DNA of 64,000 nucleotides from assembly GCF_033118175.1 (NCBI RefSeq), contig NC_083701.1:14651501-14715500 (forward strand), read 5' to 3'. The position numbers were made by a program, and so were the translations under genes. Shown here piece after piece: positions 11,251 to 22,454 of the stretch (position 1 is its first letter; each line of letters starts with the position of its first letter). The notes beneath the pieces are model-generated. The model ran no database searches, was not told the origin of the DNA, and saw only the letters and a list, made by a program, of their open reading frames with translations. Source of the DNA: Dama dama (Eukaryota; Chordata; Mammalia; Artiodactyla; Cervidae).

Positions 11251-11923
11251 CTTTATCAGTTAGAGATCATTTGTTTACAAGTGACGGAAAACCCAATCCA
11301 AACTGCCATAAACCAAGAGATTTGTTAGTATATGTAAGCACTGAGGCCAGAAGGATCCCTGGCTTCAAGTTTGGCTGGATTGATCATCTAGTTTCAGCTT
11401 CTCTCATTTCTCAGTTTTGCTCTCCTTCCCGTTAATCTTTGTTCTCAAACTCAGGTTTGACAATGATATGGCTATCCATAGTCCAGGCCAATAGCCTCCC
11501 AAGTTCAAATTCAGAAGAAAAGGAAAGATTTTTAAGCAGTTCCATCAATCATCATATCACATTTCTGAATGAGTCACATGCCCATGAGAGCCAATTACAG
11601 TGGCCAAAGGGGTTGCAGTGTTCTGATTGGCCATTCCTGAGTTACATGACTAATCTAGAGCCACAGGTGACGTTACAAACCTGAGGCATGCAGTGTGAGG
11701 ATGGAGGGACTAGTTCTCCATTCTGTCAGCAGAAGATGGGTGAATGGCTAAGAGATGAAAACTGTAGCTGTCACTCAGAATCTTAAGTCTGATGACATTA
11801 ATAAGATCTGAAAAGAGCAAGTAGAAGCAAACCACTGGGGGCAGGAATTGTAGTAAAACCTCACTAATACTGTAGGATTGTGCACCACTGGGGAGGAGAA
11901 GAGGCAATGAAATTTAACCCACT
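11251..11923. other. No recognised feature
   Basis: Nothing recognised in this interval before the BovB insertion. Confidence 0.35.
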
Positions 11924-11932
11924 AAGTGTGTC

Positions 11933-12301
11933 CGTTCAGTTCAGTTCAGTCGCTCAGTCGTGTCCGACTCTTTGCGACTCCATGAATCACAGCACGCCAG
12001 GCCTCCCTGTCCATCACCAACTCCCGGAGTTTACTCAAACTCATGCCCATCGAGTTGGTGATGCCATCCAGCCATCTCATCCTCTGTCGTCCCCTTCTCC
12101 TCCTACCCCCAATCCCTCCCAGCATCAGGGTCTTTTCCAGTGAGTCAACTCTTCACATGAGGTGGTCAAAGTACTGGAGTTTCAGCTTCAGCATCAGTCC
12201 TTCCAGTGAACACCCAGGACTGATCTCCTTAAGGATGGACTGGTTGGATCTCCTTGCAGTCCAAGGGACTCTCGAGAGTCTTCTCCAACACCACAGTTCA
12301 A
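11933..12301 (-). mobile_element. BovB 3' fragment
   Basis: About 370 bp of the BovB 3' end in antisense, with a gttcagttcagttcag tail at the left. It is flanked by a 9-bp TSD, aagtgtgtc (11924-11932 and 12302-12310). It retains the CpG-containing gtcgctcagtcgtgtccgac block and is close to the young BovB consensus, so it is a comparatively recent insertion. It carries only the end of the C-terminal coding part. Confidence 0.95.
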
Positions 12302-12350
12302 AAGTGTGTCATGGTGATATAATTTAACCAGAATATGTAGGCTTAGAGAC

Positions 12351-12369
12351 AAAAAAAAAAAAAAAAAAA
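12351..12369. repeat. Poly(A) run of 19
   Basis: An uninterrupted A19 with no element body recognised on its left. Confidence 0.85.
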
Positions 12370-13555
12370 TCTGCTCTCACAAGTTTTATCAATCACCAGA
12401 GAACTAGAATACAACATATTAATAAATGTTTACCAAGTGGTAATATATGTACCTAATGTAAAGTTGTTTTACTATCTTGTTAAAATAAACTCACCCGATG
12501 GCCCATTGGACTTGAGTTGTCAGATGAAATTCAACATACATTTCCTGAGTACATCAGTTTGCTCTGTTCTGAGTAGCAGATAGAGAGAGAAGCTCGAATT
12601 GGATGAGAACCCAAAACAAGAATGAATCAGCAAAGGAACATTGGGCTGGAGGTGGGCTGTCGGTCGTGTGGGGCACATGGCAGACACTTACAGCACTCTG
12701 TTCGTGGCCCCTTACCTCGCCAGCTCATCATGGACCCACCATGCTTCTGGCTGAAAGCTCCTGAATTTCTTTACCTTAGAGGTTCCTCTTGTTACAGGAG
12801 ACTCTTACTGTGTGTGGCAGACCAGAAGAGCCAGAGAAGTAACTCCTGTGCCAACCTAACCCTAGCAGCCCTCAGCAATGACTGGTAGAAATGGATATCT
12901 AAAAACCCCCAGCTCCCTTGTCCCTCTGGTGGAGTAACTCAGAGATGTTTCACACTGGCTCCTGGGGTTTCTCCAGTGAAATCAAGTTTCAATCATCCTC
13001 AGTGGAAGCTGGTTGATAATATATTGATTGTCTTCCATTCCTTGTATTACTTCTCCATCTCCTCTACAGATCTTCACCTCCTCAATAAGCTACTTTGACT
13101 CAATTCTTTGCTTCAGAATCTACCTCTGGGGGAAACACCAAGATTGGAGATGGAAATTACTTCTCCTGAAGATGTGAATGTGTGAATTATGGGTTGGGAG
13201 ATGTCCAAGGATTAAGAAAGTAGTTTCAGTGTTTCACCAACTCAGGATTTTTATGTGTATCTTCAGAGATTAGATTTTGGTTCTCCAGAATTCCAAATGA
13301 GACGTTATTGAGTAAAAGGATTAAAGGAGGGTAGCCTAACTTTGAGCCCTTGAGAAGAAATCAGAGAATCTGTGGAAGCCAAAGTGACAGTCTCACACTG
13401 GACACTTCTCCTTGCTCTTTCCACAATAGCAGCCTTTCATGACTTCCTCTCTTCCTCACCTACAGCATCATTTCCTCCTTCCTTGATGTGCTGTTGTTGC
13501 TTGTGATTTTTTTTTTCCTGTCTGGAGAATATTTATTTCCTTGTTGGGCTTGTAA
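12370..13555. other. No recognised feature
   Basis: Unique-looking DNA. The open stretch at 12622-12888 is only 88 codons with no recognisable domain. Confidence 0.35.
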
Positions 13556-13795
13556 AATCCTTCTTTAAAGCTCAGCTCTTCAGTCCTTCCAGAGCAATCC
13601 ATGCTTTCCTATCTAAGAGCACCTCCATATTGTATCCATTTACTGTATTGCACCCCCACTCTCTCCAAATACTTCTGCCCCCAGCTTGTGGAAGAAAGCA
13701 GGCAAGAGTTCTGTTCATCTCGAATCCTTGCCCTTAGCACAGGAGTTTAGCACACCTCATTAAATAAACAAGTGAAAGAAGAGGAGGGGAGAAAG
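13556..13795 (+). mobile_element. L2 LINE 3' remnant
   Basis: ctttaaagctcagctcttc, then ccttccagagcaatccatgc, ending ttgcccttagcacagg and attaaataaa, follows the L2 3' end order. The diverged copy may start as early as 13390. Confidence 0.55.
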
Positions 13796-13799
13796 GAGA

Positions 13800-14150
13800 G
13801 AAAAAGTGTTCCAGCAGTCTGCAAAATTAACAGCAAATACAACTAGTGGAACAAGGAATTGCATACCTACCCTTGAAACCAATTGGGCAGCGTGGCAGAA
13901 TAGAAAACATTTGTTGATCTTACCCTTGGAAGTATATGCTTTGGGGGCACAGAGAACTTTTAGGGGATGGAAGAAGGAGAAGCATGGGGGCAGGAAGCGC
14001 AACATCTGTTTATGAAAGAGCAAGTGGTTCAGCCTGACTGGGGTGTGGGTGAAGTCCAGCGGACAGGGAGATGAGGCCAGGCATGACAAACCTTGAAGCT
14101 TAGGCCATGGACCGGCAGCAAGCATCAACCAAGAGAAATGGAAGAAGTGC
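13800..14150. other. No recognised feature
   Basis: Overlapping frames of about 70-120 codons on both strands carry no recognisable domain; no repeat identified. Confidence 0.3.
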
Positions 14151-14151
14151 A

Positions 14152-14235
14152 GAATTCAGACCCACTGAAACAGAATCTGCACTGTAACAGAATTCCCAGG
14201 TGATTCGAATCACATTGAAATTTGAGAAGCATTAG
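14152..14235 (+). mobile_element. MER5-like hAT fragment
   Basis: cagacccactgaaacagaatc followed by ttcccaggtgattcgaatca and tttgagaagcatt matches the 3' half of MER5-type non-autonomous hAT-Charlie elements. Short and diverged. Confidence 0.55.
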
Positions 14236-14240
14236 GAAGT

Positions 14241-14836
14241 CATTGCAGATTTTAGAACCAGGATGCACTCAGAGAGAGTCAACAAGGTCTCTCCATCATC
14301 TGGGCAAAGCAGCACATCTGAGATTACCGACAGCCTTAAGTTTCTGCTTTTCATTTCTCTTGCTGATAAAGCCAGAGATGAACTTCACTGCACACTATCA
14401 GTGACCTGCTTTGCCGTCTCCTTCCCTGCACAGATGGCTTTTACGTGGGAAGCTGTGACAGGAGGGAAGTGCGCTGTGCAGTGTCTTCTGAGTGCAGGGA
14501 GAGGCGTGCCTATGCTCATCCTTCCACCCTGCTCCCTCTCCTCACACTCCCCTCCCCCCAAGTCTGCCTGCTTTCCTCACCAACTGCGTGGAGAAGACTC
14601 CCCCATGCATCCCAGGGATCTGGAGAGGCTAAGGATCAGATGAAATGAACAAAAGTCTGTTAAAAGAAATATCCAAATTGACCTATAATTTTATACTTAA
14701 AACATTTAAATTTATATTCTTGTTTCAGAGACTAAGATAACCCAATAAGAGTTTCAACATTGGATTTTTAGACTAACAGTGATTTCAAAACTGTTTTGAA
14801 ATTTACTATTTTTAAAAATAAAGACCTATTCTTGGC
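14241..14836. other. No recognised feature
   Basis: A 126-codon open frame at 14263-14643 has no domain or family resemblance I can see and overlaps another frame. No repeat recognised. Confidence 0.3.
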
Positions 14837-14847
14837 TTCCCTTTATT

Positions 14848-17527
14848 GTTGTTGTTTGATTGCTAAGTTGTATCCAACTTCCTGTGACCTCATGGACTGT
14901 AGAATGCCAGACTCCTGTGCCCTCCACTATCTCCTGGAATTTGCTCGAATTCATGTTCACTGAGTTGGTGATACTATCTAACCATCTCATTCTCTGCCCC
15001 CCTCTTCCCTTGCCTTCAATCTTTCCTGGCATCAGGGACTTTTCCAATGACTAAGCTCTTCGAATCAGGTGGTGAAAGTAATGGACGTTCAGCTTCAGCA
15101 TCAGTCCTTCCAGTGAATATTCAGGGTTGGTTTCCTTTAGGATGGACTGATTTGATCTCATGTGAGAGTTGGACTATAAAGAAAGCTGAGTGCTGAAGAA
15201 TTTATTCTTTTGAACTGTGGTGTTGGGACAGACTCTTGAGAGTCCCTTGGATTGCAAGAAGATCAAACCTGTCAATCCTAAAGAAAATCAGTCCTGAATA
15301 CTCATTGGAATAACTGATGCTGAAGCTGAAACGCCAATACTTTGGCCACCTGATGGGAAGAACTGACTCATTTGAAAAGACCCTGATGCTGGAAAAGATT
15401 GAAGGTGGGAGGAGGAGGGGATGCCAGAGGATGAGATGGTTGGATGGCATCACTGACTTGATGGACATGAGTTTGAACAAGCTCTGGAAGTTGGTGATGG
15501 ACAAGGAGGCCTGGCATGCTACAGTCCATGGAGTTGCAAAGAGTATGACATGATTGAGTGACTGAAATGAACTGATTTGATCTCCTTGAAGTCCAAGGGG
15601 CTCTCGAGAGTCTTCTCCAGCACCACAGTTTAAAAGCATGAATTCTTCGGAACTCAGCTTTCTTTATGGTCTAACTTTCACATCTGTACATAACTACTGG
15701 AAAAACTATAGCTTTGACTAGATGGGCCTTTGTTAACTTTTTAATACACTGTCTAGATTTGTCGTAGCTTTCCTTCCAAGAAGCAAGCATCTTTTAATTT
15801 CATGGCTGCAGTCACAATCTGCAGTGATTTTGGAGCCGAAGAAAATAAAATCTGTCACTGTTTCCACTTTTTCCCCTTCTATTTGCCATGAAGTGATGGG
15901 ACCAGATATCATGATCTTAGTTTTTTGAATGTTGATTTCAAGCCAACTTTTTCACTCTCCTCTTTCACTCTCATCAAGAGGTTCTTTAGTTCCTCTTCAC
16001 TTTCTGCCATTAGAGTGGTATCATCTGCATATCTGAGGTTGTTGCTATTTCAACTGGCAACCTTGATTCTATCTTATGATTCATCCAGCCTGGAATTTTG
16101 CATGACATACCCTGCATAAAAGTTAAACAAGCAGGGTGACAATATACAGCCTTGATGTACTCCTTTCCCAATTTTGAACCAGTCTGTTGCTTCATGTCCA
16201 GTTCAAACTGTTGCGTCTTGACCCTCACACAGGTTGCTCAGGAGACAGGTAAGGTGGTCTGGCGAATTTTCCAATTTGGTGTGATCTACACAATCAAAGA
16301 GTTTAGCATAGTCAATGAAGCAGAAGTAGATGTTCTCCTGGAATTCTCTTGTTTGCCATGATCCAGCGAATATTGGCGATTTGATCTCTGGTTTCCTCTG
16401 CTTCTTTGAAGCCCAGCTTGCACATCTGAAATTCTCCGTTCATGTACTGCTGGAGCCTAGCTTGAAGGATTTTGAGTATAACCTTGTTAGCATGTGAAAT
16501 GAGTTCAATTGTCTGGTAGTTTGTACATTCTTTGGCATTGTCCTTCTTTGGGATTGGAATGAAAACTGACCTTTTCCAGTCCTGTGGGCACTGCTGAATT
16601 TTCCAAGTTTGCTGGCATGTTGAATGAAGCACTTTAACAGCATCATTGTTTTGGATTTTAAATAGCTCAGCTGAAATTCCATCACTTCCACTAGCTTTGT
16701 CCATAGTAATGTTTCCTTAGGCTCACTTTACTTTACACTCCAGGATGTCTTCTAGGTGAGTGACCATACCATTGTGGTTATCCAGGTCATTTAGATTTTT
16801 TTTTTTGTATAATTCTTCTGTGTATTCTTGCCACCTCTTCTGAATCTGCTTTTGTTAGGTCCTTACCATTTCTGTCCTTTATGGTGCCATCCCTGCATGC
16901 AGTGTTCCCTTTATCTACAATTTTCTTGAAGAGATCTCTAGTCTTACCCATTCTATTGTTTCCCTCTATTTCTTTGCACTGTTCATTTAAGAAGGCCTTT
17001 TTATCTCTTCTTGCTCTTCTCTGGAACTCTGCATTCGGTTGGATATATCCTTCCCTTTCTCCCTTGTCTTTTGCTTCTCTTCTTTCCTCAACTGTTTGTA
17101 AAGCCTCCTCAGACAACCACTTGCCTTCTTGCATTTCTTTTTCTTTGGGATGGTTTTGGTCACTGCCTCCTGTACAGTGTTATGAAACACAGTCCATAGT
17201 TCTTTGGGCACTCTGTCTACCAGATCTAATCCCTTGAATCTATTTGCTTCATTCTGTCCAAAACAATGATTGCCCTCGGATCTTCCCCAGTAGCATATTA
17301 GACACCTTCCGACCTGGGGGCTCATTTTCTGGTGTCATATCTTTTTGCTTTTTCATTGTCCATGGTATTCTCTAGACTAGAATACTGGAATATATTGCTA
17401 TTTCTTGCTCTAGTGGACCACATTTTGTCAGAAATCTTGACTATGACCCATTCATCATAGCTGGTAACTTCCTTGATTTATGCAAGCCTCTTCTCCACTA
17501 CAAGGCTGTGATCCATGAAGGGGTGTT
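14848..17527 (-). mobile_element. BovB LINE, older copy lacking endonuclease
   Basis: Antisense BovB bounded by an 11-bp TSD, ttccctttatt (14837-14847 and 17528-17538). From right to left it holds 5' UTR-type sequence (17300-17527), the linker between endonuclease and RT (about 16800-17250), RT with intact YADD codons at 16020-16031, and the 3' end. The roughly 650 bp or more of endonuclease-coding sequence, partly retained in the copy at 47726-50390, are absent: 5' UTR-like DNA joins the linker near 17240-17260. A second BovB is inserted at 15160-15570. Substitution load is higher than in the other copies. Confidence 0.9.
15160..15570 (+). mobile_element. BovB 3' fragment nested in BovB
   Basis: A sense BovB 3' end (gagagttggactataaagaaa ... 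ttgagtgactgaaatgaactg) lies inside an antisense BovB. The host sequence gactgatttgatctc is repeated on both sides: actgatttgatctc at 15146-15159 and 15571-15584, a 14-bp TSD whose first bases may be shared with the tail. A frame of 78 codons (15317-15553) covers the BovB C-terminus. It inserted after the host copy was in place. Confidence 0.93.
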
Positions 17528-17538
17528 TTCCCTTTATT

Positions 17539-18750
17539 CCTGGAAAATTACTACCTTTCCATAGCTTTCACAACCATACAGGTAAATTCCTCAGAAAGTT
17601 TACCGGAGGCAAAATATCAGGCTATATTAAGACAAAACCTTGATATTTTAATTGTTTTATTAATCTGAGGACTCATGTACCAATTCCATGTGACCAAATA
17701 ACAATTATAATTTGGTTGTTATAGTGGCTACCTGCATACTGTCAAGCATGCCTGCATAAATCTATTTGTTAGCATCATTAAAGAAACTATCACTTCATGC
17801 TGTCTTTGTCGAATAGCTTTGGGTTATATCTGTAGGAGGCCAGCTATAAGTCAATTACCCAGCTACCAGGAAATAGATATACCCTCTTGCATCTGAGTAA
17901 TTGAATCTTCCAATTTGCATCCAGATGTTCCTGTGTGGAAGCTGTCTATGACCAAGAAATATGTACAATGCAGATCAATAACTCAACAGGATAGCTTTTT
18001 TTTTTTTTTTAATTCATGGTTTTCCATGTACTGTGTAAAGAGTGAATTACATTGTTTGTTTAATATCTTGCACATAGTTAGGGCTTGGTGAGCATTGTTG
18101 GAATGTGGGCATAAATAGAGCAGGCTTGAAAATGGCATATCTATCATCCACTCTTTGCATCTATTCAGTGTTCTTCTGTGGATAGCCTGCATTGATTTGA
18201 GTACATATAACCATTGTGTGACTTGATTTTAAGTGCCTTTAAACTTAAATAATGATGCTCTATGGGAATATGCAAATGAGATTCAGTTGAAGAGCATGAA
18301 TGTTGATAATAGGAGAATTAATTAAGTCATGGGAACTATCTCTGCCACTAATTCTCTGTGATAGACTTGGCCTGATTACCCTATTTGAACATATTGCTGG
18401 GATTTAATGCAGCGAGAGTTTTCTAATCTGAAATAGAGAAACTCTTTCCAATTCAAACTAGACAAGGGTAGTTTGTATTTGCAAAGCAGAGTGGATTCAT
18501 GAAGGGGATGCTGAGGGAGAGTTTCTGGGTGGACTTCTAGATGGTTGGCAGTATGTCAGTGTCTGACCAAGCAAACATGGGAAAAGGGCTGAGAAATCAG
18601 TACCAGGACAGGGAAATTTATTAGATTCCTCCTCTGGTGGGTTGAGGTTTGTGGACCTACAAATGAAGACCTTTTGGGGAGTACATATGATCCCAATTAA
18701 CTAAAACCCTTTGTGAATCTTTTATTTCTAGAAGGAAAAGAAAGTACACA
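17539..18750. other. No recognised feature
   Basis: Apart from a T-run near 17997-18010 I see no repeat or gene in this 1.2-kb interval. Confidence 0.35.
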
Positions 18751-18754
18751 GGCT

Positions 18755-18925
18755 TTAAGTGAGACAGACTAGGGTTCTGACCATACCTATGCAACTAACA
18801 AGGTCTCTCTGAGCCTCTGTTTCCTTGTTTGCAAACTGGGGTTGCTGTAAATATGAAATAATATATGCAAACATCTGTCACTGCAAATGCCTGGCACATG
18901 TTAACAGCAATGTTATTTATTCCCC
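18755..18925 (+). mobile_element. MIR SINE remnant
   Basis: gagcctctgtttccttgtttg with gcaaactggggttgctgtaa and atgcctggcacatgtt is the MIR core and 3' pattern in sense. Confidence 0.7.
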
Positions 18926-19220
18926 AAATGGAAATTCCTAGGATTTTAGCTTGGACTTAAGGCTTTAATGCTTTCCTGGGCAGGCTGTGTGGTATATCTC
19001 TGCTTTGGTTTTCTTACCAAAAAAAAAAAAAAAAGGAAAATGGTAGTTGGTAGCACCTATTTTATACAATTATTTTAAAAAATAGCTGAGAAAATACATG
19101 TAAAGCAATGACAACAGTGTCAGACACATAGTAAGTGAGTGATAATATTAGAGTGTTTTAATTATTATTTCATATTTTTAACAAACTTAGCCATAAGAAA
19201 ATCTATATGAATCCACAGAA
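18926..19220. other. No recognised feature, with poly(A)
   Basis: AT-rich interval with an A-run at about 19019-19034. 19085-19145 (acatgtaaagcaatgacaac, gtcagacacatagtaagtga) looks like another MIR 3' scrap. Confidence 0.4.
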
Positions 19221-19463
19221 ATCATAATAACAACAGTTACAACTGACTGAATGTCTGCTTTACTGGAGGTGCTCTAGGTATATTTCTATTTAATTTTCAC
19301 AACCATACAGCAAGCTAGGTGTTATTATTCCCACTTTACATGAGCATAATCTGAGGCCCTGAATAGCTGCACAGTTTATCTGAAACTACAGAGCTGGTTA
19401 AGACAAAATTGGAGTTTCAGACTTCTGTCTAATTTCAAAGTCAGTGCTCTGTTTGCTATACCA
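19221..19463 (-). mobile_element. MIR SINE remnant
   Basis: Antisense MIR: aattttcacaaccatacag, cactttacatgagcataat, agagctggttaagac, ending gtttgctataccac. Its tRNA-side end runs straight into the first minisatellite unit. Confidence 0.75.
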
Positions 19464-20603
19464 CATGAACAAACGTGACTCTGCCTGGCTAAGGGAGCAC
19501 CATGAACAAACGTGACTCTGCCTGGCTAAGGGAGCACCATGAACAAACGTGACTCTGCCTGGCTAAGGGAGCACCATGAACAAACGTGACTCCGCCTGGT
19601 TAAGGGAGCACCATGAACAGTGTGACTCTGCCTGGCTAAGGGAGCACCATGAACAAACGTGACTCTGCCTGGTTAAGGGAGCACCATGAACAAACGTGAC
19701 TCCGCCTGGCTAAGGGAGCACCATGAACAAACGTGACTCTGCCTGGCTAAGGGAGCACCATGAACAAACGTGACTCCGCCTGGCTAAGGGAGCACCATGA
19801 ACAAACGTGACTCCGCCTGGTTAAGGGAGCACCATGAACAAACGTGACTCCGCCTGGTTAAGGGAGCACCATGAGCAAACGTGACTCTGCCTGGTTAAGG
19901 GAGCACCATGAGCAAACGTGACTCCACCTGGCTAAGGGAGCACTATGAACAAATGTGACTCCGCCTGGTTAAGGGAGCACCATGAACAGTGTGACTCTGC
20001 CTGGCTAAGGGAGCACCATGAACAAATGTGAGTCCGCCTGGTTAAGGGAGCACCATGAACAAACGTGACTCTGCCTGGCTAAGGGAGCACCATGAACAGT
20101 GTGACTCTGCCTGGCTAAGGGAGCACCATGAACAGTGTGACTCCGCCTGGTTAAGGGAGCACCATGAACAAATGTGACTCTGCCTGGCTAAGGGAGCACC
20201 ATGAACAAATGTGACTCCACCTGGTTAAGGGAGCACCATGAACAGTGTGACTCTGCCTGGCTAAGGGAGCACCATGAACAAATGTGAGTCCGCCTGGTTA
20301 AGGGAGCACCATGAACAAACGTGACTCTGCCTGGCTAAGGGAGCACCATGAACAGTGTGACTCTGCCTGGCTAAGGGAGCACCATGAACAGTGTGACTCC
20401 GCCTGGTTAAGGGAGCACCATGAACAAATGTGAGTCCGCCTGGCTAAGGGAGCACCATGAACAAACGTGACTCCGCCTGGTTAAGGGAGCACCATGAACA
20501 AACGTGACTCCGCCTGGTTAAGGGAGCACCATGAACAAACGTGACTCCGCCTGGTTAAGGGAGCACCATGAACAAACGTGACTCTGCCTGGTTAAGGGAG
20601 CAC
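19464..20603. repeat. 36/37-bp minisatellite, 31 units
   Basis: I count 31 head-to-tail units from catgaac to gagcac: 24 of 37 bp and 7 of 36 bp. The short type reads gaacagtgtgac where the long type reads gaacaaacgtgac. The unit total of 1,140 bp matches the coordinates exactly. Units differ at few sites (aacg/aatg, ctccg/ctctg/ctcca, ctggct/ctggtt, gaac/gagc, gact/gagt). Units 15-19 (19981-20162) are repeated base for base as units 22-26 (20237-20418). The unit is not a multiple of three and no long frame runs through it, so it is not coding. A partial unit continues to about 20608. Confidence 0.98.
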
Positions 20604-20608
20604 CATGA

Positions 20609-20838
20609 CTTATGCATGGGTGCTCAGTCGTGCCTAACTCCAGGGTCCTCCAGGCTCCTCTGTCCACGGCATTTCCCAGGCAAGAATACTGGACTGTGCA
20701 TTTCCCAGGCAAAAATACTGGAGTGAGTTGCACTTTCCTACTCCAGGGGATCTTCTTGACCCAGGGATAGAACCTGAATCTCCTGTATCTCCCCAGTTGT
20801 GGGTGGGTTCTTTACCACCAAGCCACTTGGGAAGCCCC
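20609..20838 (-). mobile_element. Bov-tA SINE
   Basis: Antisense Bov-tA: BovB-like tail at the left (gtgctcagtcgtgcctaactc) and tRNA-derived head at the right (ttctttaccaccaagccact, gggaagccc). It abuts the minisatellite. It has an internal 29-bp duplication (gcatttcccaggcaagaatac at 20669 and again at 20698). Confidence 0.92.
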
Positions 20839-21082
20839 CATCTGCTTTATAAGTGAAGGGTAGCAGGTTGTTTCTGCAAAGAATATTTAAACTAGGATGA
20901 AGAAGAGAATGTTTTAGCCCTGTGCATGTACAAGACTTGTGTTTAAGGTTGTGAAGGTAAAGGAAAAGATGAGAATTCTTAAAACAAACTTGGTATGTAG
21001 ACATTCAGTGTTCTTGGTATCTGACACATTTTCTCATCCTAGACTATCTCTTTGATTACATCATATTACCCATCTCCTAGAT

Positions 21083-21306
21083 CAGTGTTTCTGAAAGTAA
21101 ACAGGGGTGATTTGATCCCCCAGGGGATAGTAGGCAGTATCTGGAGGCATTTTTAGGTGTTACGTCTTGGGGCATGGCTGCTACTGGCTTCTAGTAAGTA
21201 GAGACCAGGGATATTGTTAAACATCCTACAATGCACAAAGTAGAGTTATTCACAATAAAGAATTACCAGCCTAAAATATCAATAATGCCCAGATTAAGAA
21301 ATCACG
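21083..21306 (+). mobile_element. MER20-like hAT element
   Basis: Ordered blocks cagtgtttctgaaagt, caggggtgattt, gtatctggaggcattttta, agagaccagggatattgtta, catcctacaatgcac and aagaattaccagcc match MER20, a non-autonomous hAT-Charlie element of about 220 bp. Nearly full length, diverged, no coding capacity. Confidence 0.75.
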
Positions 21307-21399
21307 AACTAGATTAGTAGCTTCCTAATAGTTTTCTGTATGTTTATTCTCTTCTTTTCCTTCACACTTTCCACTACTGAATCACTGAAGTGATTTGCA

Positions 21400-21690
21400 T
21401 AAAGCATAAATCTAACAACACTATCCTCTTACTTAAGAAACCTGTGGTTCCTTTTGATCACAGAAAGTACAGATGATTTAATATGATTCAGGACTTGAAA
21501 ATCTGGCTCCAGCTGGCCTTTCAAACCTCCCTTTGAAGATGCCCCTCATACAGTATGCACTTAACCACCTCCAGTGTTTCCTCTCTCTTACATAACCCTG
21601 TATCCACATGCATTTGACCCCTCTAGGCAATTTTTTCTGTTGCATCTTGATGGTGTTTCTCTGTACCTGAGTTGCCATTTCCACTTCCAT
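21400..21690 (+). mobile_element. L2 LINE 3' remnant
   Basis: aatctggctccagctggcct, then ttaaccacctccagtgtttc and atgcctcattttt fit the antepenultimate L2 3' blocks. Diverged; ends approximate. Confidence 0.45.
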
Positions 21691-21699
21691 GCCTCATTT

Positions 21700-21965
21700 T
21701 TCTGTTACTCATGTGTATATTAATTGGGTATCTATGGAGTGACTGCCTTGGGTGGGGCACTGTACTAAATCACGTAGATACAGTGGTAAGTAAGCAGCTT
21801 CAACGGCTTCTCCTGTGCACCTTGGAGTTTAGCAAGGTGAATGAATAAGTGATGTGATGAGGGAAAAAAGGACTTGGAAATATGTAACCTGGATGAGGTC
21901 AGTTGTTGAAGAAAGCTTCTAGGAGGAATTGACTTTTAAGGTGAACTTCAAAGGTGGTTAGAGTT
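21700..21965 (+). mobile_element. Ancient interspersed repeat, unnamed
   Basis: ggcactgtactaaatcacg, gatacagtggtaagtaagca, gaaagcttctaggaggaatt and ttttaaggtgaacttc belong to an old mammalian-wide repeat. A longer copy follows at 22455-23090. I am not sure of the family name. Confidence 0.45.
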
Positions 21966-22454
21966 ATTCAGGAGTTGGCTATGTAAACATGGTTGAAAGT
22001 GTCTTTACCCACCTACCCAAACTTCAGGGTATAGTTCAGATATTAACTTCTACTAGGCACCTTCCCAGATTTCCCCACTGGAGATTAACTTCCATCTATT
22101 TGGCTCTCAGAGACCTTTTAAGGTCTATTATTATATTTATCACCATCTGCCTTGCATTATGTATTCATGGTAAACATGATAATTGAACTCATGGTAAATA
22201 TTTAAATTGAAAATTGCCATACTTTACAAAGGATTTATAAGCAATGTTCTCTTATCTCAGAACTGCAGTTTGAATCCTGTGGAACACACTTTTCTCCCTC
22301 ATCAGTTTAACAGCTCTACCAAACTCCACACATAGATCTTTAAAAGGAAGTTATTCTGCTGTGTGGTGTTGAAACTGGACAATGAGAAGTAGAGGGCACA
22401 GCATGCACACAAAAATTCAGTCTTTGCTGTAATTTAGGTAAAGCCCTAATCCAT

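Noticed and set aside
13760..14643. Overlapping frames of 122 and 126 codons as genes
   Set aside because: They lie near competing frames on both strands and show no domains or compositional bias.
19464..20603. CRISPR-like array
   Set aside because: The units are head-to-tail with no unique spacers between them, and the context is mammalian. It is a minisatellite.
20518..20733. Antisense 71-codon frame over the array end and Bov-tA
   Set aside because: It is an accidental reading across repeat units and SINE sequence, with no coding features.
20609..20838. tRNA gene in the SINE heads
   Set aside because: The tRNA-like portions of Bov-tA and CHR copies are decayed SINE promoters and do not form a complete tRNA.
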